Source: an archaeon (GTDB lineage: Archaea > Thermoproteota > Nitrososphaeria > Nitrososphaerales > CADDZS01). From it: a stretch of DNA of 8,367 nt. The translations under genes were made by a program, and so were the position numbers. Positions 1 to 5,388 of the stretch are shown piece by piece. The notes under the pieces were generated by a model, which was not told the DNA's origin, made no database searches, and worked only from the letters and a program-made list of their open reading frames with translations. The stretch lies in NCBI GenBank assembly GCA_021792315.1, contig JAJYUX010000058.1, positions 2,019 to 10,385 on the forward strand. Reading direction: 5' to 3'. The stretch's first letter is position 1. Every line of letters starts with the position of its first letter.

Positions 1-371
1 AGGAGCTACATAAGGACGCTTTCTCAACACTACCTGCATTGAGCTTATTAGTGCTTTCCGATAATGAACTAACTACTCTACCTTCCGGTATTTTCGATTA
101 CTTAACAGACTTGGAAGAGCTTGATTTGTCGGGGAATCGAATATCATGCTTCCCCGACAACATGTTTTTTAAAACTGAAGAGTTAACGGTTCTGAAATTG
201 CAGAACAACCCAATCGCTTCCATTCCGGATTCGCTCTTTCTAAGTTTTCTGATAAGGAGTACAATCAAAACTATTGAGGAGATTGCGGCGAGAAAGATTG
301 TGTATTCTGTCACGAAATTCCCAATGTTGATCAGCGCAGTGTTGTTGAATGTAAAGATAGACAGAAAGTAG
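1..371 (+). CDS. Leucine-rich-repeat protein, 5'-partial, C-terminus probably rearranged
   Basis: The frame is open from base 3, so the protein starts outside the window. It shows 24-residue LRRs of the typical LxxLxLxxNxLxxLPxxxF type. One repeat lies at about 45-116, a second at 117-188 and a partial third at 189-239, with conserved N in SDNEL, SGNRI and QNNPI and F at each repeat end. Such repeats form solenoids for protein or ligand binding. The repeat pattern stops abruptly near base 239. The remaining 43 codons read antisense through the last membrane helix of the convergent protease gene and show no LRR features. The gene therefore looks truncated and refused to foreign sequence, although tail-to-tail overlap of two intact genes cannot be excluded. 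The LRR identity is secure; whether the gene is functional is not. Confidence 0.65.
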   Translation, partial: ELHKDAFSTLPALSLLVLSDNELTTLPSGIFDYLTDLEELDLSGNRISCFPDNMFFKTEELTVLKLQNNPIASIPDSLFLSFLIRSTIKTIEEIAARKIVYSVTKFPMLISAVLLNVKIDRK

Positions 372-1546
372 TCTATCGACCAGTGAAGAAGGACCGCAGA
401 CGGCAGACCGTAAACGTAGTAAAGAGCCCCAAGTGCAACGCCTGCCGCGGCGGCACTGGCAATCTTACCCGGACCCCAGCCCGCGCCCAAGAGAACGTGA
501 GCTAGTCCAAAGAGAATCGAGCTAATCGCTATCATAACGTACATCAGTCGAAGATGTCGCTTGTACCTTTCTGGTGAATCGTTCTTCTTCAGGTAGCGCG
601 ATGGGTGCCAGAGCGCCAGAATTCCATCCCGCAATTTTCCTCTCGAGACAAGCACAACAAGCGCCGCAACTCCAATTGGAATCATTCTGAAACCTATCTC
701 CTCACGAAGTGGGGCAATCGACAATTCTACGAATTCGAGCAACGGATCAATTGTCGGGAGACTCCCTGATGAGATGCCTCCCGCCTGTTGAATTAATGCC
801 AACAAAACCGTCCCCCAAAGTACCACAGGAAAGATAAGCAGAGTGGCAAACATAGCATTGCCCGTCAGCGCCGCTATGCCGCGACTAGCTGCTGATTTCA
901 CTGATCCCCAAAGACTCCTGAAGGGTCCATTCAGCGCCATGGCAAAGAGGATAATGTAAATTGTCCAAAGCACCAAAAATAGCTCACCCAAATTGAAGCT
1001 AACTGGCACTTCGAATGTTAGAACTGTGACGAACAGAATGACGCCCCTTCCGACTGTTGCAGAGGTGTAGTTCTGTGTCGAGTCTGAGGTGAGGCTCATG
1101 TATTGCGTCGAGCCCGGAAGATGATCCCCGCCGATACCAGCAACCCAAACAGCATGCACACTCTGTCCATCCACTGCAATTTGTTGAAGAACTGATGAAG
1201 AAATTCGGTAGTTCCCGGCAATCGCCCCCTGATTATCAGTTGTGACGTTAGCTATCAGGAATCCCGAATTTGCTAATATGAAGGCGTTTCCTGCAGAGTC
1301 GTAAGTTACAGAAGGATCTATCCAAATTGTTCTGGGCGAGTTTGGAGTCAACTGACTCGCATTCAAATTCAGGAAAGTGGATGACCCACTGTGTTCGGTC
1401 AGCGCAACGACGTTGCTAGTTGGCTGATTGTACACAAAATAGGCGCCCAATGCGAAAGATGCAAATTCAAACAAGAGCAGAATAATCAGCGCCATAGCCA
1501 GAAGCATAGCCAGATAATGTCGATTCTGGCGATTAGAAGACGGCAT
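98..1546 (-). CDS. CPBP-family glutamic intramembrane protease with N-terminal ectodomain
   Basis: This multi-pass membrane protein (about 482 aa) carries the three CPBP/Abi (Rce1-like) motifs. EExxxR is at E282, E283 and R287 (REEIGFR), FxxxH is at F346-H350 (FGLAH), and HxxxD is at H388-D392 (HWSID). The family cleaves substrates inside the membrane or acts in prenyl-protein processing and peptide immunity. An N-terminal membrane helix (about 11-35) is followed by about 130 polar, NxS/T-rich residues likely outside the cell, then a run of hydrophobic helices. I chose the ATG at 1546; a TTG two codons upstream (1552) is also possible. No SD precedes it, and GCATAAGC at 1573-1580 could be a TATA element for a leaderless start. 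The natural end seems to be about residue 440 after the basic RKLRKS. The last 42 residues read antisense through LRR-coding DNA. Substrate unknown. Confidence 0.85.
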   Translation of the reverse strand: MPSSNRQNRHYLAMLLAMALIILLLFEFASFALGAYFVYNQPTSNVVALTEHSGSSTFLNLNASQLTPNSPRTIWIDPSVTYDSAGNAFILANSGFLIANVTTDNQGAIAGNYRISSSVLQQIAVDGQSVHAVWVAGIGGDHLPGSTQYMSLTSDSTQNYTSATVGRGVILFVTVLTFEVPVSFNLGELFLVLWTIYIILFAMALNGPFRSLWGSVKSAASRGIAALTGNAMFATLLIFPVVLWGTVLLALIQQAGGISSGSLPTIDPLLEFVELSIAPLREEIGFRMIPIGVAALVVLVSRGKLRDGILALWHPSRYLKKNDSPERYKRHLRLMYVMIAISSILFGLAHVLLGAGWGPGKIASAAAAGVALGALYYVYGLPSAVLLHWSIDYFLSIFTFNNTALINIGNFVTEYTIFLAAISSIVLIVLLIRKLRKSESGMEAIGLFCNFRTVNSSVLKNMLSGKHDIRFPDKSSSSKSVK

Positions 1547-1565
1547 CTGCAATACAAATCGCGCC

Positions 1566-1604
1566 AGGAGAGCTTATGCTAGGCAATTAGGCTAAGTTTC
1601 TCCT
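1566..1604. repeat. Interrupted inverted repeat between divergent CPBP and thyX genes
   Basis: AGGAGA at 1566-1571 and CTTA at 1573-1576 are matched in inverted order by TAAG at 1593-1596 and TCTCCT at 1599-1604. This gives ten paired positions around a 16-nt centre with a 1:2 internal loop. The left arm overlaps the likely TATA element of the minus-strand protease gene, so an operator role is possible. The thyX promoter lies outside it. No T-run follows on either strand, so I do not call it a terminator. Confidence 0.35.
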
Positions 1605-1633
1605 TAAAGCATTACGGCTATTCGGGAAAAGAC

Positions 1634-1642
1634 TTTAGATAT
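1634..1642 (+). promoter_or_regulatory. Possible TATA element of thyX
   Basis: TTTAGATAT is centred about 34 nt before the thyX ATG. With the usual archaeal TATA-to-start distance of about 26 nt, the transcript would begin near 1664 and have a leader of only about 8 nt. The match to the archaeal box is imperfect, and no clear SD precedes thyX. Confidence 0.35.
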
Positions 1643-1671
1643 TCATGACTCGGGGTTGTTCCCGGTAAGTC

Positions 1672-2286
1672 ATGAGAGTTCGTTTGCTCTGGTACACTCC
1701 CAATCCCGAGGTCATGGTAGCACTCGCAATGAGGCGTTGTTATAACTCGAAGCCCATAGAGGAACTTGAAAAAGAAATTCAATCGAAACCCGGATATGAA
1801 AAGGAGCTGATAGCAAAAGCTCTTCGCGACAAGACATTCGATGTGATCGAGCATGCCGTTTTCATGTTCGAGATTGAAGGTGTCAGTAGAATATGTACAC
1901 ACCAACTGGTACGCCACAGAATAGCAAGCTACGATCAGGAAAGCCAGAGGTTCAGCGCTGTCGAGAGAGAGGATTTCATAGTCCCTCAATCGATTCAAAC
2001 CAACCCCGAAGCGCTGCAGCTTTATCAAAGCGTCCTAAAAACCTCCATTGAAGCCTTCAAGAAGCTGAAGGAACTTGAGGTTCCAAAGGAGGACGCGCGG
2101 TTCGTTCTCCCTCAATCCATCGGGACGAAACTAGTAATAACTGCGAATGCAAGAAGCCTGATGCACTTCTTCTACCTAAGAACTGCGAAGCAAGCTCAAT
2201 GGGAGATAAGAGAACTGGCTGAAGCAATGCTGGCAGAATGCAGAAAGGTCGCTCCAACTATTTTCAGAGAAATACTTGAATCATAG
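1672..2286 (+). CDS. thyX: Flavin-dependent thymidylate synthase ThyX
   Basis: ThyX makes dTMP from dUMP using methylenetetrahydrofolate and reduced FAD (EC 2.1.1.148), replacing ThyA. The 204-aa length fits the family. The ThyX signature RHRx2Sx4SxR is present as RHRIASYDQESQR (R81-R93). Upstream, EHAVFMFEIEG (60-70) supplies the FAD-side His61 region. Near the C-terminus NARSLMHFFYLR (159-170) and AQWEIRELA (175-183) match the conserved dUMP/FAD-binding segments. The ATG at 1672 gives a normal N-terminus. The gene stands alone on the plus strand, divergent from the protease gene and convergent with the aIF1/zinc-ribbon pair. No damage is visible. Confidence 0.97.
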   Translation: MRVRLLWYTPNPEVMVALAMRRCYNSKPIEELEKEIQSKPGYEKELIAKALRDKTFDVIEHAVFMFEIEGVSRICTHQLVRHRIASYDQESQRFSAVEREDFIVPQSIQTNPEALQLYQSVLKTSIEAFKKLKELEVPKEDARFVLPQSIGTKLVITANARSLMHFFYLRTAKQAQWEIRELAEAMLAECRKVAPTIFREILES

Positions 2287-2322
2287 GCCGGAACGAAATT
2301 CTTGGCTTACTTTACGGACTCG

Positions 2323-2433
2323 ATGAGCGACGAGTTCAAGAAGGCATTGGAGGAAGCAATGAAGGAGCTCGAAGACAAAAAACCCAAGATACAAAGATCT
2401 AGAAAGTCGAAAAAAGGTACTCGAAATGAATGA
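2323..2433 (+). CDS. Tiny Lys-rich hypothetical protein (36 aa)
   Basis: This ORF starts at ATG 2323, or at an in-frame TTG at 2302 that gives 43 aa. It lies in the thyX reading frame just past the thyX stop. The N-terminal half (MSDEFKKALEEAMKELEDKK) looks like a charged amphipathic helix with hydrophobic residues at 5, 9, 13 and 16. The second half is strongly basic (PKIQRSRKSKKGTR), as in small nucleic-acid-binding proteins. It ends 4 bases before the stop of the convergent zinc-ribbon gene, so it fills the gap almost exactly. No SD precedes the ATG. I do not recognise the family. The composition looks coding, but the length is close to chance. Confidence 0.42.
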   Translation: MSDEFKKALEEAMKELEDKKPKIQRSRKSKKGTRNE

Positions 2434-2437
2434 AGAA

Positions 2438-2665
2438 TTACTTCTCTTTTGGAGCGTCCTCAAGAGCTACATGGCCGGAGTACCCACACTTGGTGCATGC
2501 ATAAAACTCCGGAACAAGCCATCCTGAAAGCGTGCTCGCAAGTACAAGAGGCGCAAAGCACTTGGGGCAATACTTCTTCCGCCCTGAAAGTCGGCGGCGA
2601 CGCAATTTTATCGTCGGTTCACCGGACTCTTCTTCAGAGAGTTCGTTTTCTGCCTTTGTTTCCAA
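2438..2665 (-). CDS. Small archaeal zinc-ribbon protein (75 aa)
   Basis: A Glu-rich N-terminus and a basic patch (KLRRRRLSGRKK, 20-31) lead into a zinc ribbon with C33xxC36 and C57xxC60 (CPKC, CTKC). The segment LSGWLVPEFYACTKCGYSG resembles a conserved type of archaeal small zinc ribbon; its role is unknown to me. Such proteins usually bind nucleic acid or polymerase, or serve as assembly partners. The start is TTG: the frame has no internal Met, AGGT at 2674-2677 lies 8 nt upstream, and an in-frame stop lies close upstream. The gene begins 18 nt after the aIF1 stop and is probably co-transcribed with it, which suggests a translation or transcription role (inference). Confidence 0.85.
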   Translation of the reverse strand: METKAENELSEEESGEPTIKLRRRRLSGRKKYCPKCFAPLVLASTLSGWLVPEFYACTKCGYSGHVALEDAPKEK

Positions 2666-2683
2666 GTTCTTTGACCTGAAAAA

Positions 2684-2992
2684 CTACTGAACTTCTATGG
2701 TGTTTTCTCCAAAACCCATGTTGACCAGACTGTCGCGCACTTGATCACGATGATCGCCTTGGAGCAGAATGTAACCCTCCTTGGCCGTGCCACCACACGC
2801 GAGCTTGCTTTTTAGTTCTCTAGCTATTTTTCCAAGGTCTGACCGCTTGGGATTGAGTCCTTCAACCATTGTCGTGGGTTTTCTGAATCTCCTCATTTCC
2901 AATCTCACGACTATTCTAGTTTCTTCCTTCTCAAGTTCCTCGCAGACACAAAGATCCTTCGGAAGACCACATGTAGAGCACACTTCCGACAC
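2684..2992 (-). CDS. sui1: Translation initiation factor aIF1 (SUI1/eIF1 family)
   Basis: aIF1 binds the small ribosomal subunit near the P site and enforces start-codon fidelity. The 102-aa protein has an N-terminal zinc knuckle (C5xxC8, C15xC17) followed by the SUI1 fold. Recognisable blocks are RRFRKPTTMVEGL (34-46), LKSKLACGGTAKEG (60-73), LQGDHRDQVRDSL (77-89) and the C-terminal GFGENTIEVQ. It starts with GTG at 2992; GAGG at 3001-3004 sits 8 nt upstream, and no in-frame ATG is available. The start overlaps by one base (TAGTG) the stop of an 18-codon upstream ORF, so translation may be coupled. It is followed by the 75-aa zinc ribbon on the same strand. Confidence 0.96.
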   Translation of the reverse strand: MSEVCSTCGLPKDLCVCEELEKEETRIVVRLEMRRFRKPTTMVEGLNPKRSDLGKIARELKSKLACGGTAKEGYILLQGDHRDQVRDSLVNMGFGENTIEVQ

Positions 2993-3048
2993 TATTTCAT
3001 CCTCGCAGAAGGTGCATCGGACAGAACAATTGACTTTGCTATACGCAT
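2992..3048 (-). CDS. Candidate 18-aa leader peptide of aIF1
   Basis: ATG at 3048 opens an 18-codon ORF (MRIAKSIVLSDAPSARMK) whose TAG shares its G with the GTG of aIF1. The TATA element TTTATAA at 3074-3080, read on minus, would place transcription start near 3050, so this ATG would be leaderless. The aIF1 SD lies inside the ORF. The frame extends upstream antisense to another gene, but only this part falls within the expected transcript. Real translation is unproven; an ORF this short can occur by chance. Confidence 0.35.
   Translation of the reverse strand: MRIAKSIVLSDAPSARMK
3001..3004 (-). promoter_or_regulatory. SD site (GAGG) that decides the GTG start of aIF1
   Basis: GAGG lies 8 nt before GTG 2992. 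The spacing matches the other SD-led starts here: 8 nt for the 75-aa zinc ribbon and 9 nt for tpiA and the acidic ORF. It also lies within the last codons of the possible leader peptide. Confidence 0.6.
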
Positions 3049-3070
3049 CGCTCGGAGGAATATGAGCGAG

Positions 3071-3082
3071 AAATTATAAAAG
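3071..3082. promoter_or_regulatory. Shared TATA box for aIF1 (minus) and 42-aa zinc ribbon (plus)
   Basis: AAATTATAAAAG contains the palindrome TTATAA (3074-3079). On plus it predicts transcription start near 3103, upstream of the 42-aa gene. On minus it predicts a start near 3050, upstream of aIF1. No better TATA candidate is visible between the two genes. Confidence 0.5.
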
Positions 3083-3151
3083 CGTTGTGCAACAAGCTCT
3101 TCTTTTACTTGAGCAATCGATATTAGAGTGGCAGGCCAAAATTCTCTTGAA

Positions 3152-3280
3152 ATGGTGGCCACCTGTGCGCGGTGCGGAGAGCAGTATGTACCAATGCTTG
3201 AATCTGATGAAATAGAGGGACTCTGCCCTGCTTGCATATTTGATCCTAAGAGGACCACTAGCTACTGCGCGGAGGACTAG
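3152..3280 (+). CDS. Very small zinc-ribbon protein (42 aa)
   Basis: This short ORF carries two CxxC knuckles, C5xxC8 (CARCGEQY) and C25xxC28 (CPAC), with a further Cys at 39. The linker is acidic (LESDEIEG). This is the minimal size for one zinc ribbon. The frame is open from 3113, so GTG at 3128 (50 aa) is an alternative start. Neither start has a strong SD, but TTATAAAAG lies upstream at a promoter-like distance. It is divergent from aIF1 and convergent with the 98-aa finger protein. The function is unknown; proteins of this kind often bind polymerase, ribosomal or RNA partners (family knowledge, not shown here). The paired Cys spacing makes chance unlikely. Confidence 0.75.
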   Translation: MVATCARCGEQYVPMLESDEIEGLCPACIFDPKRTTSYCAED

Positions 3281-3308
3281 GCCCTAATTCGTTCCTTAAA
3301 GATGAAAC

Positions 3309-3605
3309 TCAATTGAAATAGAGTGGGTTAGAGAATTTTAGGCGGGCAGCATATCGCTTGGATGGCGGCGCTGCAAGTCTAGCCTTTATTCTGCCCTGCG
3401 AAGCCCTGCTCTGACAGCTCTTTGAACAGTATTTTCTCCGTTCCGCACCACCTAATGTGGATTGAGCCACGGAGAAAGGTTTACCACAAAAATCGCAACG
3501 CTGTTCATCCTCAGAATCGACTTTGCGTGGAACTGGCCTAGCTCTTCTCCCAACAGTTTGAGACTCTGTATCTGTAATTGGAACACTTTGTTCTTCTGCG
3601 AGCAT
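3309..3605 (-). CDS. FCS/MYM-like treble-clef zinc-finger protein (98 aa)
   Basis: After a polar N-terminus of about 35 residues comes C37xxC40 (CDFCGKPF), a 19-residue linker, then C60xxxC64 in the form RRKYCSKSC. This C-x2-C...C-x3-C pattern with Y/F-C-S before the third and fourth ligands resembles FCS/MYM-type treble-clef fingers. The tail (QSRASQGRIKARL, then PPSKRYAARLK) is basic and fits nucleic-acid binding. ATG 3605 is immediately preceded by an in-frame TAG, which fixes the start as the first available. No good SD is seen; GGAG lies 17 nt upstream, too far. Exact role unknown. Confidence 0.75.
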   Translation of the reverse strand: MLAEEQSVPITDTESQTVGRRARPVPRKVDSEDEQRCDFCGKPFSVAQSTLGGAERRKYCSKSCQSRASQGRIKARLAAPPSKRYAARLKFSNPLYFN

Positions 3606-3666
3606 CTAATTAATTCACAAACTCCATTCTTTTCCAGTAATCACAACTTGTCCTGAACTGAGACGG

Positions 3667-3843
3667 TCAGGCTGGCACGGAAATCCCGTCTGGATTCACA
3701 AAAGCGACCCTTGAACCGAAAAAGTTTGAAATCTGCTCCATCGCAACTGGAGATTTTGTTCCGCAGGAAGGACACGAGAAAACAGACCCGTCGATGTTTA
3801 CCGTTATATTATTGCATATTACGCAACGTAATCTAACTGTCAT
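3667..3843 (-). CDS. Small zinc-ribbon protein (58 aa)
   Basis: The protein begins MTVRLRCVICNN and has C7xxC10 and C24xxC27 (CPSC), separated by 13 residues, as in rubredoxin-like or zinc-ribbon knuckles. The C-terminal half (MEQISNFFGSRVAFVNPDG) looks like a short helix and strand. ATG 3843 is preceded at 28 nt by TTTATA, so the mRNA is likely leaderless, which supports the start. It precedes the 98-aa finger gene by 61 nt on the same strand and may be co-transcribed with it. Family and role are not recognised. The Cys pattern together with a well-placed promoter argues for a real gene. Confidence 0.78.
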   Translation of the reverse strand: MTVRLRCVICNNITVNIDGSVFSCPSCGTKSPVAMEQISNFFGSRVAFVNPDGISVPA

Positions 3844-3867
3844 AGAATCGTTGTGATATAGGCTGGA

Positions 3868-3875
3868 GTATAAAC
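3868..3875 (-). promoter_or_regulatory. TATA box for the 58-aa zinc-ribbon gene
   Basis: GTTTATAC on minus is centred 28 nt before ATG 3843, which predicts transcription starting within about 2 nt of the start codon (leaderless). A second similar element, GCTTATAC, lies about 13 nt further upstream. Confidence 0.55.
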
Positions 3876-3950
3876 ACAGAGTATAAGCGTTAATACCATG
3901 TATATACTACTATATTGATTCTGTGTCAATTCTGAGAGAGAATCTGCGAA

Positions 3951-4193
3951 TTAGTCCATTATTCGCATCATCGAGCTCTGTCCTAATCCAAGTGGCACAT
4001 CAGTCCATTTCACTTGAACCAAATCGCCATCCAGACCGACTATCTTGCCTTTTGCAATCTTGGATTTGGAAACGTCAAACTCCACGGCCCTTCCTACGAA
4101 TTTCCGAAGCTGCTCAAGAGTCAGGTTCTCCTGGACCGCAGCGGAGCACGAATAGTCGTCATCGAATGTAATTACAACAGCACTTATCGGCAT
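3951..4193 (-). CDS. Conserved-looking hypothetical protein (80 aa)
   Basis: I do not recognise this protein. The N-terminus (MPISAVVITFDDDYSCS) looks like a beta-strand and an acidic turn. Residues 24-38 (LTLEQLRKFVGRAVE) look helical. The region about 37-68 alternates hydrophobic and charged residues (FDVSKSKIAKGKIVGLDGD, LVQVKWTDVP), as in a small SH3-like or other beta-barrel fold. No membrane segment or Cys cluster is present. ATG 4193 lies 34 nt after a TATTAT-type box, giving a leader of about 8 nt. It follows the dehydrogenase gene by 54 nt but seems to have its own promoter. ORFs on plus across this stretch have no protein-like pattern and are taken as shadows. Confidence 0.7.
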   Translation of the reverse strand: MPISAVVITFDDDYSCSAAVQENLTLEQLRKFVGRAVEFDVSKSKIAKGKIVGLDGDLVQVKWTDVPLGLGQSSMMRIMD

Positions 4194-4223
4194 TAGAATC
4201 CATTTGCAGTCTTTACTTATCCG

Positions 4224-4231
4224 ATAATAAA
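4224..4231 (-). promoter_or_regulatory. TATA box for the 80-aa gene
   Basis: TTTATTAT on minus is centred about 34 nt before ATG 4193 and predicts a short leader. It lies between the dehydrogenase stop and this gene, so the 80-aa gene need not depend on read-through. Confidence 0.45.
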
Positions 4232-4247
4232 TTTAGTGCTGAACCGC

Positions 4248-5282
4248 CTAACCGTTGACAATTATCTTGATCTGGTTCTCAAGGCGCGCACTCGCCATTG
4301 CCTCTTCTATGCGCCCAAGAGGAAATTTCCCCGTCACAAACTTCTTTACGTTGATCCTTTCTTCCTCCAAGAGCTGTATCGCCTCCGAGAGTTCGATCTC
4401 AGTTGTTGAGTAACTCGAAGTGATCGAAAGTTCGTCCAAAAAGAATCGACCGAGCTCAAGAGCATGCACTGCACCTTTGTGTGGAGCTCCAAAGAGTAAC
4501 AGGATACCAGACTTTCTAATACACTTTAGCGCTTCTGAAAACGCAGAGCTGCTTCCAGTAGCCACTATGCAAAGATCGAAGCCTTGACCGTTTGTGGATT
4601 TAAGAGCCATTTCAGAAAACAAGCCTTCTCGCAACTTGCTTGCGTCAATCGGTACGGTCCCTTCGTACTTTTCAGCGAAATCCAGTCGGCTCTGCATGAT
4701 GTCAACTGCGAAGACGCTCGCATCAGGGAAATATGAACGAATCAACTCCATGTGCAGCAGTCCGATAGGACCTGCACCCACTACCAGAGCTCGTCGCAAA
4801 GTCTTGCCAATGATCCCTGTGTGCCGCAAGCCTCTGATACAACATCCAAGTGGTTCGGCAAATGAGGCTTCATCAAAAGAAATGTTGGAATTGAATTTGT
4901 GGACTCCCCCGTTCGTTACGTTGTAAGAAGGTACCAAGAATTGGTCCGCGAACCCACATGGTTTAAAATTGCTCGCCTTGAAGCCCTCACACATTGTGCC
5001 GGCTCCAGCCTTACAAAGATCGCAGGAATTGCAGGATACATGGTGATGAGGTATCACGACATCTCCCTTGTCGAAACCAGATGTGGATGACTCCGAGACA
5101 ATCCCAGCTACCTCATGACCGAGTACAGTTGAAGTTATTCCCTTTCCAGCCAGTTTTTCAAGATCTGTACCACAGACTCCAGAAGCCTTCATCTGAACTA
5201 TCAAGGAACCTTCCTCCAAAACAGGTCTGGCAACTTCGCGTAGCTCGACGCCTCCTCCTTGTTTCACAAACGCAGCCTTCAA
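4248..5282 (-). CDS. Zinc-dependent medium-chain alcohol/polyol dehydrogenase
   Basis: This 344-aa MDR-family enzyme oxidises an alcohol, polyol, sugar or threonine-type substrate with NAD(P). Catalytic zinc ligands are C37 (GVCGTD), H56-E57 (GHEVAG) and probably E143 (AEPLGC). Structural zinc ligands are C84, C87, C90 and C98. The Rossmann motif is GAGPIG (169-174), and D193 at the end of the next strand (FAVDIMQSRL) favours NAD. Both zinc sites are intact, as in sorbitol and threonine dehydrogenases; the substrate cannot be told from sequence. The start is TTG 5282, since no in-frame ATG lies near, and the N-terminus MKAAFVKQG is typical. It follows tpiA by 106 nt on the same strand, but a TATA-like CATAAATT near 5321 and an upstream palindrome suggest separate regulation. 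Confidence 0.93.
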   Translation of the reverse strand: MKAAFVKQGGGVELREVARPVLEEGSLIVQMKASGVCGTDLEKLAGKGITSTVLGHEVAGIVSESSTSGFDKGDVVIPHHHVSCNSCDLCKAGAGTMCEGFKASNFKPCGFADQFLVPSYNVTNGGVHKFNSNISFDEASFAEPLGCCIRGLRHTGIIGKTLRRALVVGAGPIGLLHMELIRSYFPDASVFAVDIMQSRLDFAEKYEGTVPIDASKLREGLFSEMALKSTNGQGFDLCIVATGSSSAFSEALKCIRKSGILLLFGAPHKGAVHALELGRFFLDELSITSSYSTTEIELSEAIQLLEEERINVKKFVTGKFPLGRIEEAMASARLENQIKIIVNG

Positions 5283-5332
5283 AGTAATCGAATCTATGAT
5301 GAAATCCTTAGTTACACAATTTATGCTTTGAA

Positions 5333-5349
5333 TGTATCTGTACGATACA
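5333..5349. repeat. 17-bp inverted repeat, possible operator of the dehydrogenase gene
   Basis: TGTATC and GATACA form a perfect 6-bp inverted repeat around the 5-nt centre TGTAC. On minus it lies just upstream of the TATA-like CATAAATT at about 5317-5325, which leads to the dehydrogenase start. No T-run follows, so a tpiA terminator is less likely. Size and position fit a dimeric helix-turn-helix regulator site, but no regulator gene is nearby. Confidence 0.4.
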
Positions 5350-5388
5350 ACGTTTCAAACGAGCAATCTCAATTCCGAAGAATATCGA

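Noticed and set aside
1618..2257. Minus-strand ORFs of 136 and 66 codons
   Set aside because: They lie wholly antisense to thyX, whose catalytic motifs are complete; their residues show no domain pattern.
3054..3079. Plus-strand GGAGG followed by ATG and a 5-codon ORF (MSEKL)
   Set aside because: The SD is good, but the ORF is trivially short, ends in the TATA box and lies upstream of the predicted plus-strand transcription start.
3049..3258. Upstream part of an 88-codon minus-strand ORF ending at aIF1
   Set aside because: It is antisense to the 42-aa zinc ribbon and precedes the predicted transcription start. Only the last 18 codons were kept as a possible leader.
3923..4196. Two plus-strand ORFs of 82 and 60 codons
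   Set aside because: They are antisense to the 80-aa gene, which has a more protein-like composition and a promoter at the right distance.
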